The notes below the pieces were generated by a model. The model saw only the letters and a program-made list of their open reading frames with translations, was not told the DNA's origin and made no database searches. From NCBI GenBank assembly GCA_006503535.1, contig QYRS01000003.1, forward strand, positions 3,162,001-3,226,000: 64,000 nt of DNA. Direction: 5' to 3'. Positions 1 to 12,700 of this stretch are shown in pieces (the stretch's first letter is position 1; the number at the start of each line of letters is the position of its first letter). Both the position numbers and the translations under genes were made by a program. The stretch is from Arthrinium phaeospermum (Eukaryota; Ascomycota; Sordariomycetes; Amphisphaeriales; Apiosporaceae).

Positions 1-818
1 GCCTATTGTTCACGATGCTGTCAGATCAGCGTAGACTTACTTCTGTGCGTGCACTGCCTCGTACATCAACAGTGCTCTTCGTAGATTCCGGCCGCTCTCC
101 AACGCAATTCGCTTGTGAAGTCCTGCAGCGGCAGGCCAGCCCTCTCTCTTGGCCGAGTCGGCCAGTGCTGTGGTGATGTCTTGTATTGAAGGTGCGGCGA
201 CCCGAACGAGCAGTGTTCGACTCCGAATGGGGGCGATGATGTTGGCGGTGCTGTTGGCCAGCAGGATGAGTCGCAAGTTTGGGCTGTACTTCTCCATGGT
301 CCGTCGGAGTGCTGCTTGGGCATCGCGCGTGAGGTGGTCGGCTTCGTTGATGACGACGACCTTGAACTTTTGCTTGGCCTGCTGGTCGACCTGTTGTGTC
401 TGGGCCACCTCCTTGAGCAAGTCTTGTACGACGACTCGGTCATAATTGCCCACGTCCGAAGGTGTGATCTCGAGGTGGTAGATAGAAGTGACGATGTTGA
501 ACTCTAACTTGCGACTGCTGCTCGTCTGGAAAACGCGGGCGTCGATCTTGATTTTCTCGACACCGGGACCGTATAGCTCTTTGAGTGTCGCAACGATTCG
601 GGTTTTCTTGCCAGCACCAGAAGGGCCGTAGACTAGAAGATGGGGGAAGTCGCCGTTTTGGGCCTGCATTATGCAGAAGTTTGTCAGTTGGTGACCTGAG
701 GGGTTCAATGCTTTGAAGGTAAGGACCATACCAGCGATCGCAACCGTTCGGATAGCTCATCGTGGTATGTGAGCTGATCCAGAGATCGCGGCCTGTGTTT
801 GTCGACGATCAGGGCCAT
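1..818 (-). CDS. RFC5: Replication factor C small subunit (Rfc5 type), 3' end outside window
   Basis: Subunit of the AAA+ clamp loader that opens PCNA and loads it at primer-template junctions in the nucleus. Exon 1 is 818-732 (29 codons, beginning MALIVDKHRPRSLDQL); a 68-nt intron (731-664) joins it in frame to exon 2 (663-41). Exon 2 shows the Walker A GPSGAGKKT, the family block LEITPSDVGNYDR, a Walker B-like VVINEAD (Asn-Glu instead of a canonical Asp-Glu, as is usual for this subunit), the arginine-bearing ALRRTMEKYS and the sensor/SRC-like IRSRT. Similarity follows budding-yeast Rfc5 (fission-yeast Rfc3). A donor GTAAGT at 40-35 starts another intron; an AG at 4-3 would make it only 38 nt, so the true acceptor may lie beyond the edge. 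The C-terminal collar domain, roughly 120 residues, is missing from the window. Identity is very secure; the left boundary is not. Confidence 0.95.
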
Positions 819-2383
819 TATGGTCTTCTGCCGCTGGTTTGGTCTTTTGCAGTCGATCGAAACAGGTCTGCTGCAGTTGATCACAAGATTTTAATGATCG
901 GGTATGTGTCGTCGTTGTCGTCGTGAAGTGTTCCGTTAGAATGACCTTGTGCCAAGATACGGGTCGTACGTAGACTTTCATCTGACGCGTTAATGGGCTT
1001 TGGAAGTCGCGTATGGGCCCTGGAAGTCGCGTAGACGCTAACGGTGATGACTAAGTAACCTAGGTCGGGACGCTGCATCAGCAGCACAGCAAGATCCTCT
1101 ATCCGTCGGAATCAAATACAAAATTAGTTTAAGAGATATACAAAGCGATGTATTGCACGTATACACCTGTTTATTCCGATGCTTATTTTGACTTAACCAT
1201 TCCTTTCAAGTCTTCATATCACTATGGGCATGATTATCCCATTCGAGAGTTACCAGTATCTTGTTAAATAGTGCTTCTTGGCATAACGATCGGTCGCATG
1301 CGGGGTAGCTAACCCTCAAAGTACGTCGGGTGGGTGCGGCAGCCAGTCATCCTAGATAATTGATAGATCTTGCCTTATCCGCAGGAATACATGCTCAGCT
1401 CGTACTTGGACGAATATTTTCGCCGACTGGTCATTTGCCTCAATCAATGCCCAGTTTGCATACGCACGTAGCTTGCCGTCTCCAGAATCGGGTAGTCCAC
1501 GAAACCACCGTCGAGCTCCTCAAAATCGAATGCACACTTCTTGTTGCCTAGGAGTCCTTCATGTATTCTTCTCAGTCTTTCATCCTTGAAGTCATCGGAT
1601 TTGAACTCTGTTCTCCTTCAATTCCTATAAAAAGGGGGGTTTCTAGCCTAGGAACGATGAAATCATTACCGAAGTCCGAGGAAAGAGCTTCAAGTGTGCA
1701 TTGATCACGAGTTATCGTGGGCTCCTTAGCAGTCTGGTATTGATTGGAATTCTATGGTTGTCTTGATCTGTGTCGCATTGTTCGTGACACGTCAAGCTTC
1801 GCTACTTCGCTAGTTCCCTGCTCCGTGTGTCTCATGCCTCAGGGATGCCTGTATGCCCTCCCGCCTTCTATCCCCCGGCCGCGGAATTACGGCATCATTG
1901 GCCCAGTACGAAAAGTCGGTGATCGAAACGTGCACCAATTCAGTCCCACCAAGCATGAGTAGGTGACCCCAGATAGCTCATGGGGGTCGGGCTGGTCAGG
2001 CGTACTTAGCTGGTTGGTATTACCTTATGTGCTCGCCACTACTGGACTTGAACGAGGACCGACCCCACTTGCAGGGGGAAAAGGCGCTCCCAGTTGCTTC
2101 TTTACGGGGGATTTGACAGCAAGAGAACCAGAGTGAAGCTGGGCATCTTCGTGTCTTTTCTTTCTCTCTTCTTCAGTATCATTCCCAACTTCCGGCGACC
2201 TGTTGTTGTTGTTGGCCCAGGATTGATTTGAAGTTTTGCTCTACCGAACTAGGCTATAATCGAACTAAGTATAGTGACTCGGTATAGTCGAGCCGCCTAG
2301 CCAAAACTAAGCGCCTGGAATAAAAAGGATTTCTACCTCAATTCCTGCCAGAGAGCAATTTTGTCGCAATCACAGCCGCCAAG
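819..2383. other. Intergenic spacer between divergent rfc5 and aminotransferase genes
   Basis: No convincing coding region. It must contain the promoters of both divergent genes. The right part holds pyrimidine-rich tracts (about 2150-2180) and a TATA-like AATAAAAAGG at 2319-2328, about 60 nt before the aminotransferase ATG. One ACCTAGGT palindrome lies at 1058-1065. Confidence 0.6.
2319..2328 (+). promoter_or_regulatory. TATA-like element of the aminotransferase gene
   Basis: AATAAAAAGG lies about 60 nt upstream of the ATG at 2384. Spacing and sequence fit a core promoter; no transcript evidence is available. Confidence 0.35.
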
Positions 2384-4154
2384 ATGTTCAACAACCGCAA
2401 GTTCTCCATGAACCGGAACACGGGCGTGCCCCGTATGTCCCGCCGGACCAGTGTTGGCGAACCCAACGCCAGCGGTATGTCTCATCCCCCCATGCTCTCT
2501 ACATCGCACTGCCGTCTTGGCACAAACGGCAGTCAGTGCCTAATTGTGCGCACCTTGGCATATGCACGACGTTGCCGATCGAGACTGACCAATACATGAC
2601 GACACGCAGAGACCAGCTCCAAGATCCATCGCCAGTTCCGTGCCGCCCACGAGGGACATCTTCCCCACGCCGGTCTCGACGCCAGCCGTGCCTCGACCGG
2701 TGTTGTCTGGTGTACCGAGCGAGCTAGCGAGCACGGCTTCCTCGAAGCCCCCCACGAATGGGCCAACCTGGGCCAGGGAGCTCCTGAGGTCGAGGATGAT
2801 ATCGAGGGTTGCTTCCCGCGACCGCAGACGATCGATGTCTCCTCCGCCGCTCGCGAGTACGGCCCGACTGCTGGAATTAAGCCTCTGCGCGAAGCCGTGG
2901 CGACGATGTACAATGAGCACCACCGCCAGGACAAGGCCTCGAAGTACACCTGGGAGAACGTCGCCATTGTCCCCGGTGGCCGCGCTGGACTGATCCGAAT
3001 CGCAGCCGTGCTGAACAACGCCTATGTCGCCTTCTTCATCCCCGATTACACGGCCTACAATGAGCTTTTGTCGGTTTTCAAGAACTTCGCCGCGATTCCC
3101 ACCCCTCTTGACGAGGAGGATGGTTATCATATCCACCCCGACAAGATCGCTCAGGAGATCGCCCGAGGTACCTCGGTCATTCTGACCTCCAACCCCCGCA
3201 ACCCCACGGGCCGTGTGGTTGCCAACCCTGAGCTGGCCGAGATCCAAGACATCTGCCGAGGCCGCGCCACTTTGATCAGTGACGAGTTTTACTCGGGTTA
3301 CAACTACACCAGCAACTGCGACGGCAGTACCATTTCCGCTGCTGAGAACGTCGATGACGTAGACGAGGACGACGTGCTTATTATCGATGGCCTGACTAAG
3401 CGTTTCCGACTTCCCGGCTGGCGAATTGCGTGGATCCTGGGCCCCAAGGAGTTCATCAAGGCGTAGGTGGCCCCCTGCCAATCCACAGATCGTGACATTG
3501 GAAAATTGCTGACCAACCCACAGTATCGGATCTTGCGGTTCTTACCTTGACGGCGGTGCCAATGCACCCTTCCAGGAGGCCGCTGTTCCCATGCTTGAGC
3601 CGTCGCTGGTCCAGGCCGAGATGGTGGCCCTGCAGCGCCACTTCCGAGTAAGCTTACCCCTGAAGCCCCTGAAGCCCCTGAAGCCCCTGAAGCCCTGTGA
3701 TGTTGAAAACACCAAAATAACCTCGTGAACCACAGGATAAGCGCGATTACGTGCTTCGTCGATTAAGAGATATGGGCTTCGTTATCAAGTACGTGCCCGA
3801 CAGCACGTTCTACTTGTGGCTGAACCTCGAGGGTTTGCCCGGCCCCATCTCCGACGGTCTGAACTTCTTCCAGGCCTGTCTCGAGGAGAAGGTTATTGTT
3901 GTCCCCGGTATCTTCTTCGATCTCAACCCTGCTAGACGCCGAGATCTGTTTGACAGTCCTTGCCACCACTGTGAGTTGCCTCCCTTTTTTTTTTTTTTTT
4001 TTTCCTTTTTTTTTCACATCTTGCCTGAGGCTGTTCATACTTACTAACCATGACAGTCGTCCGATTCTCGTACGGACCCAGAATGGAAGTCTTGGAGCTT
4101 GGCTGTGACGGTATCGAGAGAGTCCTTCGAAAGTTCAAGAAGTATCAGAACTAG
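2384..4154 (+). CDS. PLP-dependent aminotransferase class I/II, ACC-synthase-like
   Basis: Fold-type I PLP enzyme of 466 residues from five exons: 2384-2474, 2610-3462, 3524-3647, 3736-3970, 4057-4154. All introns are GT-AG and the frame is continuous. Visible family features are the cofactor-binding SNPRNPTG (about residues 224-231), Asp255 in ISDEFYSGY (pyridine-nitrogen contact), the presumed Schiff-base Lys294 in GLTKRFRLPGWRIAW with the downstream Arg-bearing segment, and a C-terminal substrate-carboxylate Arg region (FVRFSYGPRMEVLE). Fungal members are usually annotated as 1-aminocyclopropane-1-carboxylate synthase-like or kynurenine/aromatic aminotransferases; the substrate cannot be told from sequence. 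No signal peptide is seen, so it is probably cytosolic. The first about 35 residues are basic and Ser/Arg-rich. The intron at 3648-3735 carries a nonamer tandem repeat, and the last intron a long T tract (about 3983-4010). Confidence 0.9.
3661..3695 (+). repeat. Intronic nonamer tandem repeat (TGAAGCCCC)
   Basis: Four head-to-tail copies of TGAAGCCCC, the last one base short, sit just inside the third intron of the aminotransferase gene, after the donor at 3648. Nine-nucleotide units keep any retained product in frame but the unit count would change intron length. Confidence 0.85.
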
Positions 4155-5181
4155 GCATCCTACATGGACAAGACGATTTGGTTGACTGCCAAAAGATATA
4201 GAGCTTCGACAATGGGTAACGAAGCTAGACGACCCTGATGACCTATTTGGATCTTTCTGTCAGACATTGATACATCAAGATGGATTCCGGATCTTTAGTG
4301 AGCACACACAAGTGGAGGTGGTACTCTCACATGCCAAACGTTGGTAGCAATGAATATATATAAAGAACACCCCATCAACGATAACCTGAAACTTGTTGGT
4401 TCGTGTGACGTAGACTGCAGGTAACGAACTGGACCACCGGCCGATGTGCCTCGTCTTTGCAAACGGAAACCCCACGTAGAACGGACGATAGTAGCGGGGG
4501 TGGTAAACACGGCAGGCGCCTGCGTGAATAACCCAGCCAAGTCTAATGCTCCGAAGGGCAGCTACTTCAGCTGAACGACTACTACAGTAACTAGAAAGTT
4601 GACTCATAAACTACACCGAATAATTGTACCGGATCATACGGAGACTTGAATTAATATAAGTATATGTATGTATCACTTCACTGGCATAACCTTGAGTAAG
4701 TGGAATGATCATGGTAGCTGCTCATGGGCAAAGTACGGGTTATTCCATCGGTTGTTTGACGGGGTCGTCGTCTTGCAACATGTCAACTGATCGGGGCCCC
4801 AGATATCCACTTTGCTGTTCGAGCCACTGTGCCAAGCAGAGAGGAGCCCTCCGCACTCACCTGAGTTATGCGCACCAATCCGGGCCGCCAGCGGAGGGGC
4901 AGCGCTTCTCCAAACAGGCACTTCCCCGGTGAAAGACCCGAAGTTGACCGCCCCACCCGTGCCGGGGAAAGTTACGACGAGGGAAAGGAAATAAATGAGA
5001 GAGGCTGAACCAGAGTTGTGGTCTGTTGGTTGATGTATGCTGAGTAGCTAGTATAATTTGACGTTGCTGTCTTGCCTAGCTAATTACTTTTTCCTCCTCT
5101 CTCTTTTAATCATTAGCTGCGAGACCTGGTATTGTCGACTTACAACTCGGAACTCATCATTGGAGACGTTGAGCATAAACA
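4155..5181. other. Intergenic spacer upstream of the arabinofuranosidase gene
   Basis: No supported gene. It contains the aminotransferase 3' UTR, an AT-rich stretch (about 4600-4690) and a pyrimidine-rich leader (about 5060-5120) before the GH51 start. I see no clear XlnR-type GGCTAAA box. Confidence 0.5.
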
Positions 5182-6771
5182 ATGACGACCTTCACGAAGC
5201 TTGGCGCCGGGGAGACCCCGCTCATAGAGGTCGACGCTCGTAAGAAGCTATCCAAGGTTGACCCCATGACCTATGGCGGATTCACAGAGTACGTCAATCC
5301 TAGCCAGATTTAAGAAGAAGATGAAGATGAAGACAAAGAACTGACCAGAGAAAACAGACACATGGGCCGCTGCATCTACGGCGGCATCTACGACCCCGGC
5401 AACCCGCTCTCGGACGAGCAAGGGTTCCGCAAGGACGTCATCTCGGCGCTGCAGGAGCTCGAGATGCCCGTGGTGCGGTACCCGGGCGGCAACTTCGTGG
5501 CGACGTACCACTGGGCCGAGGGCGTGGGCCCGCGGGACCAGCGGCCGAAGCGGCCGGAGCTGGCCTGGCTCGGGGTCGAGAGCAACCAGTTCGGGACGGA
5601 CGAGTTCATGGCGTGGCTGGACGTGCTGTCGGCGAACCGGAAAGACGGCACCCGGGTCGAGCCGTACCTGTGCCTCAACATGGGGACGGGCACGCTGGAC
5701 GAGGCGCTGGCCTGGGTCGAGTACTGCAACGGCACCCGCGACACGTACTGGGCCAACAAGCGGCGCGAGAACGGGCACCCGGAGCCCTACCGCGTCAAGT
5801 ACTGGGCGCTCGGCAACGAGATCTGGGGCCCCTGGCAGGTCGAGCAGATGACCAAAGAGGACTACGCCAAGAAGGCGGCGCAGTGGGCGAAGGCGCTGCG
5901 GCTGCTGGACCCGGACCTGGTGCTGATCCTGTGCGGCGAGGACGGCACGGGCGCGTCGGCCTGGGACCACCACGTGCTGGACCAGTGCATCAACGTCGTC
6001 GACATGCACTCGATCCACATCTACACGGCCGACGGCGGCGACCACGTCAAGAACGCGACGGCGCCCCTGAGCGCCGAGCGCGCCATCGAGATGACGGGCG
6101 CCCTCATCGACCTGGCCCGGGTCCGCAACAAGGTCCCCGCCACCAAGCCGCCCACCAAGATCTGCTTCGACGAGTGGAACGTCTGGGACCCCGTGCGGGC
6201 CCCCGGCGAGCAGGGCGCCGAGGAGGCCTACACGCTGTCCGACGCGCTGGCCGTGGCCGTCTGGCTCAACGTCTTTGTGCGGCAGGCGCGCTACATCGGC
6301 ATGGCCAACCTCGCCCAGACCGTCAACGTCATCAGCCCGCTCATGACCTCCCCGGACGGCATCACCAAGCAGACGACCTGGTGGCCGCTGCTGCTCTTCA
6401 GCCGCTACATGCGCGGCTGGACCGTCGCCTGCCACGTCGCGGCCGACGCCTACGATGGCCCCACGAACCCGGAATGGCTGCAGGGAACCTTGGAGCATGG
6501 CGCGCCCTGGCTCGACGTCAGTGCCACCATCGACGAGGAGGGCATGGTCAACCTGGTCGTCGTGAACATTAGTGAAAACGATGACTTCGTAGTGGACCTC
6601 AAGGGGGCTGGCCAGGATGTGACGGTATTGAAGGTCACTGGCGATAACGTAAAGGTCACCAATGTTGCCGGGGAGGAGAAGGTGAAGTTGACCGAGTCAA
6701 AATGGGATGGGAAGGGCAAGTACACATTCTCCAAACACTCCATCACCATGTTGAGGTGGACTGGGGCTTGA
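5182..6771 (+). CDS. Alpha-L-arabinofuranosidase, glycoside hydrolase family 51 (intracellular type)
   Basis: Predicted retaining enzyme that removes terminal arabinofuranosyl residues from arabino-oligosaccharides. Exons 5182-5288 and 5358-6771 give 506 residues; the junction restores FTEHMGRCIYGGIYDPG, the usual GH51 N-terminal block. The (beta/alpha)8 catalytic residues are visible: acid/base Glu190 in ALGNEIWGPW and nucleophile Glu308 in CFDEWNVWDP. The C-terminal beta-sandwich region follows from about residue 400. No signal peptide is present and the length matches the bacterial-like, cytosolic GH51 subgroup rather than the larger secreted fungal enzymes, so it probably acts on imported oligosaccharides. 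Base composition is strongly GC-rich with C/G third positions up to about 6560, then falls noticeably in the last 200 nt. Family assignment is firm; substrate breadth is inferred. Confidence 0.93.
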
Positions 6772-7552
6772 TGCTGGCCACAAGATAGATATATGCATGC
6801 CAGTTATCCCGTACTAGTCATCCCCTATTACGTATCTCGTTGCCACTTATCCAATTGACTATCCAACTGTTTATTTCACTGTTGATCCAGTCGTTACTTT
6901 TCAGTCACCAGTTATCCCGTGGCCAGTCATAGGCTTGCGTTTACACGAGGTCCAAGGAGATATCGGAGACAAAAGCGTGGGTAAGTATGTAGTAGGTAAA
7001 TATGCACTTAAATATCAATATCTGCTATGTGTGCCCAACAAAGTACTTGAGTGTTTCAACACGCTTTTGATAATACAAAACCAATCAGCTCCCAATGGAG
7101 GTAGATATCCAACGACCTTAGGAGAAGCCCCAACAGTCGTTGATCATCTCCTCGTCAACCTAATGCCCGAACAATGGACCACCCATATCCGGATCAGCGA
7201 AGGTCGTAACCCGAAGCCACGACTTCTCGACGCTCAAGTGCTCCTATTGTTGTCGGCCGCTCTGACAAAACTGATTTTGTGTCCGCCTCCTACGAGACGG
7301 CACCAATATGTACCTTGTTTGGGGCAGAAAAGCGCATTCGGTGGATAGTTTACAATCGAACGCCATCCCAGATCACGCAGGTCTTGGTAGACCATCAGTG
7401 ATATACTCAACACCACCAGCGGCTTGATTTCATATACCTCCGGGTATATTGACCCCTTAACCGGAAAGGAGTTAAACTCGACGAGTAGGCCTCCGCATTT
7501 ATGCTTCGACGTTGATGGCCTAACAAATACAAAGGAAAGGGACCTAGATCAG
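6772..7552. other. Convergent intergenic spacer
   Basis: Lies between the 3' ends of the GH51 gene and the LisH-WD40 gene and should hold both 3' UTRs and polyadenylation signals. An open frame around 6935-7348 lacks any recognisable motif and was not called. Confidence 0.5.
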
Positions 7553-9767
7553 TCATCGAAAGTTGATCACGGCCAGCTGCAGCTGTGTTAGCAGAAGAAG
7601 TCGACTCGAACACGGAAGAACAACAGCAAACAAAACTCACTCTATGATTTACGCCGTAAGCAAGTTTTTGACCGGTCGAATCCCAGCATAGACAATGTTC
7701 ATCCTCGTCTTCGGAATCGGCATTTATCCGGGGGCTTAGCCAGCCTGGGTGTGGCGACCTGCTCCAGCTGGCCCGTGGAATGCTGTGGTCTCCCACCTTC
7801 CATATAAGGATTCTCTCATTCGTGGCACCGGCGATGAAAGCACCGTCTGGCGTAAACGCCAGAGCGACAATGGGCGAATCCATTGTCATCTGACACTTGG
7901 GCTTCCCATCTCCAGAGAGAGCGTTCCAGACGAATATCGCTCCATCGAGTCCACCCGAGGCAAGGAGCCTTTCGTCTTCCGGTGAACTGCCCGCCAATGG
8001 CTGCCAAGCCAATGCCGATATCATACCATCGTGGGCTTTGATCTCGCGTCGCTTGCTCGAAGCATCCCATATCTGATAGCAGTTAGTAACCGTGAGCTTG
8101 GCGACCCGTGGTGTTGGTACTTACATCAACGAAGCCTTTCTCTCCACACGTGGCCGCCAAAGACGAATTCCGGTCGTACTGCACCTGGAGCAGGTTGTCT
8201 CCCTCGCGCGCGTCGAATCTCTTAGTCTCGGTTATTTCTTCTTCCGTACACTTAAAGGAGGCCATCAGACCGCCTCCGCAGAGTAGGAATTCGAACTCGC
8301 TCGTCCATGCCACGTCCACGGGATCGGCGTTCAAATCGTGGTTCGGCAGCGAGTAGGAGATGGTGTTCGATGTCGTGGCGCCGTAGATGGTGATCAGAGT
8401 TCCACCCTTTTCAGGAACAACAGCAAGGATTGCGGCGTTGTTGGGATTCCACTTGAGTTTGATTATTGGGGACTCGGGAACCTCGAAATGCTGGATGTGC
8501 GTGCCGTCCGAGCTCCACAGGCTGATGCGGCCCTTTTCGGCGGAGTCGGTGGCGATGGCGATGACGGAGCCATCGCCGTTCCATGCCATGGCCGTCACCA
8601 TCGACGTGGCTGTCATGTCGTCCTCGATGAGGCTGTGGAAGGGAGGCGACACATCCCCGTTGGTCACGTGACGGTCAGACGCAGGGTCCTGCTCAGCCAG
8701 AGTGGTTGTTACACGCGAGACGGTCCAAACTCGCGCTAGCGCATCGGTTCCAGCAGCCGCCAAGATTGATGGATCTTTGGGGCTCCACTGGCAATGCAGC
8801 AGGACGGGTGCGTTTGCACTGTTGACTTTGAAGGTGGCAGCAGCCTGCGGTGAGGAAGCTGCCTCTCCAGCGCCCAGGGGAATGAAGGTGGTCTCTGTGG
8901 TCAGTTCCTGGACTTTTTCGACCTGCGTGCCCTGATCCGTACCGTCGGTTCGGGGCGTGGGCGTCGGCGCTTGCTCGCCTTCCAGGGGTGACGGGTAAGC
9001 GTGGTTGTCAGTGGCATTGTCGAGTTCCATGGGGTCCGTGGCTGCATTGACACCATTTTCGTACCCATTGCTCAGACGAGGGCGCTTGGCCGGGGAACCA
9101 CCATTGAGCTGCGGCTGCTGCGGTCTGTCACCTGGGCGTTTCCGCGTATTTTCGACGTCGCCAGAAGTTGGCGAGGGTTCTTCTGGCTGCTCGGGAATGT
9201 CGTCTTCATGGTCTGCATCGGCGTCCTCCTCGTCTGCGTACTGATGAGGGGACCCGTCCTGGTCCAATGGGCCAAACACCCCTAGCTCGACTGCCTCGGA
9301 CTCAGCCGCTGCGTTTTGAGGCACCTGCACAACAGATGTCAGTGGCCTTGCCCCTGGGCTGGATCCGCGCAACGTTTTGGTTTTTTGAGATGCCACCCCG
9401 TCTCCAATCGGCCGTCTCGCACCACACCGGCGCACCAATGCATTCCCAACCAAAAAGATGCACACGCTGCGGAGAACAAACATACCTTTGATTGTGTCCA
9501 TTTTCGCTCGACGGAGCTGTATAGCAGGCCTTTGTTTACGACATTAACCAGTGCATGACTTTTGACGTAGCGCGCGAAGTCCAGCTGCCGATGCGGTTCT
9601 GGAACGTGCCACTCTTTTTGGAACTTGAGTGCCGTTTCTCGGTAATCTAGACACGCCACTGTTAGTATCGCGCGACGATGCATGCCATCAAACATGAAGC
9701 ATTCTGCACATTACATACTTCCTTCTATAAGATATCGCCATCTATAGTTTTCGAGGTCAGTAATCAT
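7553..9767 (-). CDS. LisH-WD40 repeat protein, Sif2/TBL1-type corepressor subunit
   Basis: Likely nuclear scaffold of a Set3/SMRT-NCoR-like histone deacetylase complex. Five exons: 9767-9719, 9646-9486, 9324-8125, 8072-7641, 7576-7553; all GT-AG, giving 621 residues. The N-terminus forms a LisH-like helix pair (NYRWRYLIEG joined to NYRETALKFQKEW) followed by a short conserved helix region. An acidic low-complexity linker (about residues 85-150) precedes the C-terminal propeller with repeated WD-like blades (for example LHCQWSPKDPSILAAAGTDALARVW, LAWQPL...LLASGGLDGAIFVWN, LAFTPDGAFIAGATNERILIWK). The last exon is only 24 nt and ends LAVINFR, a typical C-terminus of this family. The 49-nt first exon is the least certain part; its ATG at 9767 was chosen because it gives an in-frame LisH junction. 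Functional assignment is from family resemblance. Confidence 0.85.
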
Positions 9768-12700
9768 CTCACGACAACAGTGTCCGCGACGGAGGTTTGA
9801 GAGACATGCATTAGATAATTCAGCCTCTCTGAATTTAAAATTTCCTTCATGATGGCGAGCAACCTAGGCGTCTACCCTTTCGACTTTGCTTGGAAGAGGC
9901 GTGGGTCACTTGGAGTGAGCGTGGCCGGTCTGGTGAAATACGAGGGCGAGGCGAGCTGATTTCGAAATCCCCTGCTTGTCGCTGCGAGGAGAGAAATAGA
10001 GCGAGTGAGTGCGCGTGTGTGTGAGAGCCCGAGAATAAAGCGGGAGGGAAACAGATGAGCTAAGGTTGCTGGGGAACCTGACCCGGGCCGCTGGAGGTAA
10101 GAGATGCTCTCGTCTGTCTCAAAGTGCTGAGATGCTGGATCCGGCAATGGCCTGGCAGTAGGAGAAAGGAGAAAGAGAGACGCAGTCCAGGAAGTCCTTT
10201 TTTCTTGTCGTCAGTATGTATCGTGAGATTTTCTTGCTGTGGAAATCAAATTGAAGAATGGCAAGAAGCGCAGTCTCTCAAAGGTGGAAAGCGGGCTTCT
10301 CCCATGGAAGCCAAGCCGAACCTAGATGGTGCTAAAGTGGGCCGGGATGGGTTTAGTCAATGTTGCTTGGAGGACCTTTAAAACGGTACGTAGAGTCAAG
10401 TCAGGTCAAACTTGGGGCTTGTTGTCTCTCTCTCGTTCTCTGGCGGTGCCTGGTACGGTACTTCTTTTTCGGTCTCTGCTGTCTGGGGCTGGGCTGCCAG
10501 CAAAAGAAGCTTCATCCCAAACCGTCCTGGTTCGCCCGACTGCAGAATTCTGACTGCCGTCTAGTCTGTTTGGTCTGGTGGTAGTAATACGCAGAAATAA
10601 GCTGAGGGTACCTAACGCAGAGGGCGGGCAGGGCAGCGTGGGAAGACTTGAAAGGAGTCTAGGTAAGCAGGCAGATGGAGGTGGTCCCGTTTCCGCTGCG
10701 ATCGGAGGAGTCGAGGAAATGTACAGGAGTAAAGGTAACCTAGGAGGAGTATGTACAATAAACTGCTGTGCATGCAATATTGATCATCCATGGGAACAGA
10801 TGAAAGCATTGGATCTCTGGGAAAAAGCTGGACCGTTACTCCATTCCGACACGACACATCTCCAAGGGTCTCTCTGCCTAGTGTGTTCTGTAGTGAACGG
10901 CTGGGCCGGTATGGTAGAGCACGGTTTCGATGTACCTAATGTCGGCTGCACAACTTGGTCGTCAATGCATGTACCGTCCCAGGCGCATGTACATTCAATG
11001 ATGGATGTAACCCTTCCCTGCCTGTCAGCTATGTACCTTCATTTTGGACCTCCGTCAATCGACACCCCGTGATCAATGCGTCCAGACGTGAAAAGACAGT
11101 TGTCGGCACCGGTGCATCGTATTGGTAGAAAAGAGGGTGTTTTTACGAGACGTTACTTATGTTTTGATGGTTTTCTTCAGGGCCTGAGGTATTCGGATCT
11201 TGTTTTGCGGTGCGCAAGTACGTGATGACGGTCGCTTGACCAATACATTGAATGGGAAAAGGTCCGGGTCTTGGCTCTTGCAGATGCAGGCGTTCTCCCA
11301 TGTGTGGAGGTGAGAGAAAGCAGCCAACACATCAGATAGGCCTTGTTTGTTTCAGCATTTTATGGTTCTCACCTCCTCGGTGCGCGTCCCTTTGCACGCG
11401 ATAACGGAGTGCAGGTTGCAGGTAGATACATGTATTTTGCCGCTGGACATACATATCGGAGCGTCAAATGATAAGCCAGCAAGGCTCCTTATGCCCTGGC
11501 AAGTTTGCATTTTGGTAAGACGGGCGGGCATGCTGACCGAACCGTGGGGTTTTACCCTGATGCTGCTCGGGGTACCTACAGGCTGGAAGGGACCCAAGGT
11601 AGGTCGGTATGCTGGAACATCAAATCTCGAATGGTCAGTCAGCCCAGTCACAGTATGTATGCTTGATTCAATCTCCTTGTCGACACAACCTTGGCAGCCC
11701 CGAAAAGAGCCAGGGGGGTGCCTAGGATGGGCCGCCAAGACCAGACAAGCCTAGTCAAAGGAGCATTCAATATGTTGGGCTGGGTGTTCGATTGGCACTG
11801 GGTTCATCCATCGTCAGCTCGCTCTACCGACAATTGATGAAATGAACGAAACCATCCGCTCGAAGCTGCTGTGCTCTTGGCTGGGTAACAAAGCCGTCAT
11901 CTCAGAATTTGAAGTGTTACTGCATCTCGGCTGGGTCTCTCGACATCATTGCCATGCCCTGGGCCGTGGGGAGCTGCCCCGATGAAGCAGAGGAGCAGAG
12001 TACGGAGTAAAAACAGAAACATTCCAAGTGGATGATCGGCAGACACAATCGCTTGGTCACAGATGATCGTTGTGTCCCGACTACTATCCCAACACGGTTA
12101 GCCTCCCATGCTTCTCTCACGCACAGCTAGCAGCTCACGCGCATGATGCAATTTGGGATGCCACAATGATGAGTGGCCGTCTGAATGGCAGTGGACTGAC
12201 TAGCGACCAGTAGCGATTTTTGTTTCCGCAATGAAGGACTCGCTAATCAGATCGGGTAGAACATCTAAAATCCAGCCAGCATTCGCTCCAGCCCGTGACT
12301 GTTGGACGGCGTGAAGCTGATGCCCAAGGCGGTCAATACACGGCGTTCAATGGTTTGTCCCTTCGCGGCAATGGGCTCCGGCCATGAAGCCAGGTTTCTG
12401 GCCAGGTGTGCTGGCAGAGGCCGGGTAGGATGCTAGTTAGACTAGGGTCTTCCGGGTAGCAGTCGAATGTTGCCGAGACTGCAGGTGCGCTGAATTGTAG
12501 CGGGGGATGAGTCTTGCAGAGGCAAAAGAGGTTTGTTATCGGGAGCCGGACAGACGGCTGGGTACACCACTAGAGGATCCATATGATGATGAACTACGAG
12601 AGCCATTGATCCATCACATCGGTTAACTACTGTGCAACTGGAAAATGTCAGGTTTCCCCTTCAAGAGTGACGGTTGGTGATTGATCTCGTCTTTATTATT

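Noticed and set aside
2540..3481. 313-codon minus-strand frame over the aminotransferase
   Set aside because: Antisense of the exon with PLP motifs; no independent evidence.
5248..6572. Long open frames in other frames and opposite strand over the GH51 gene
   Set aside because: They result from high GC3 of the real gene; translations are Arg/Ala/Gly/Pro-rich with no motif.
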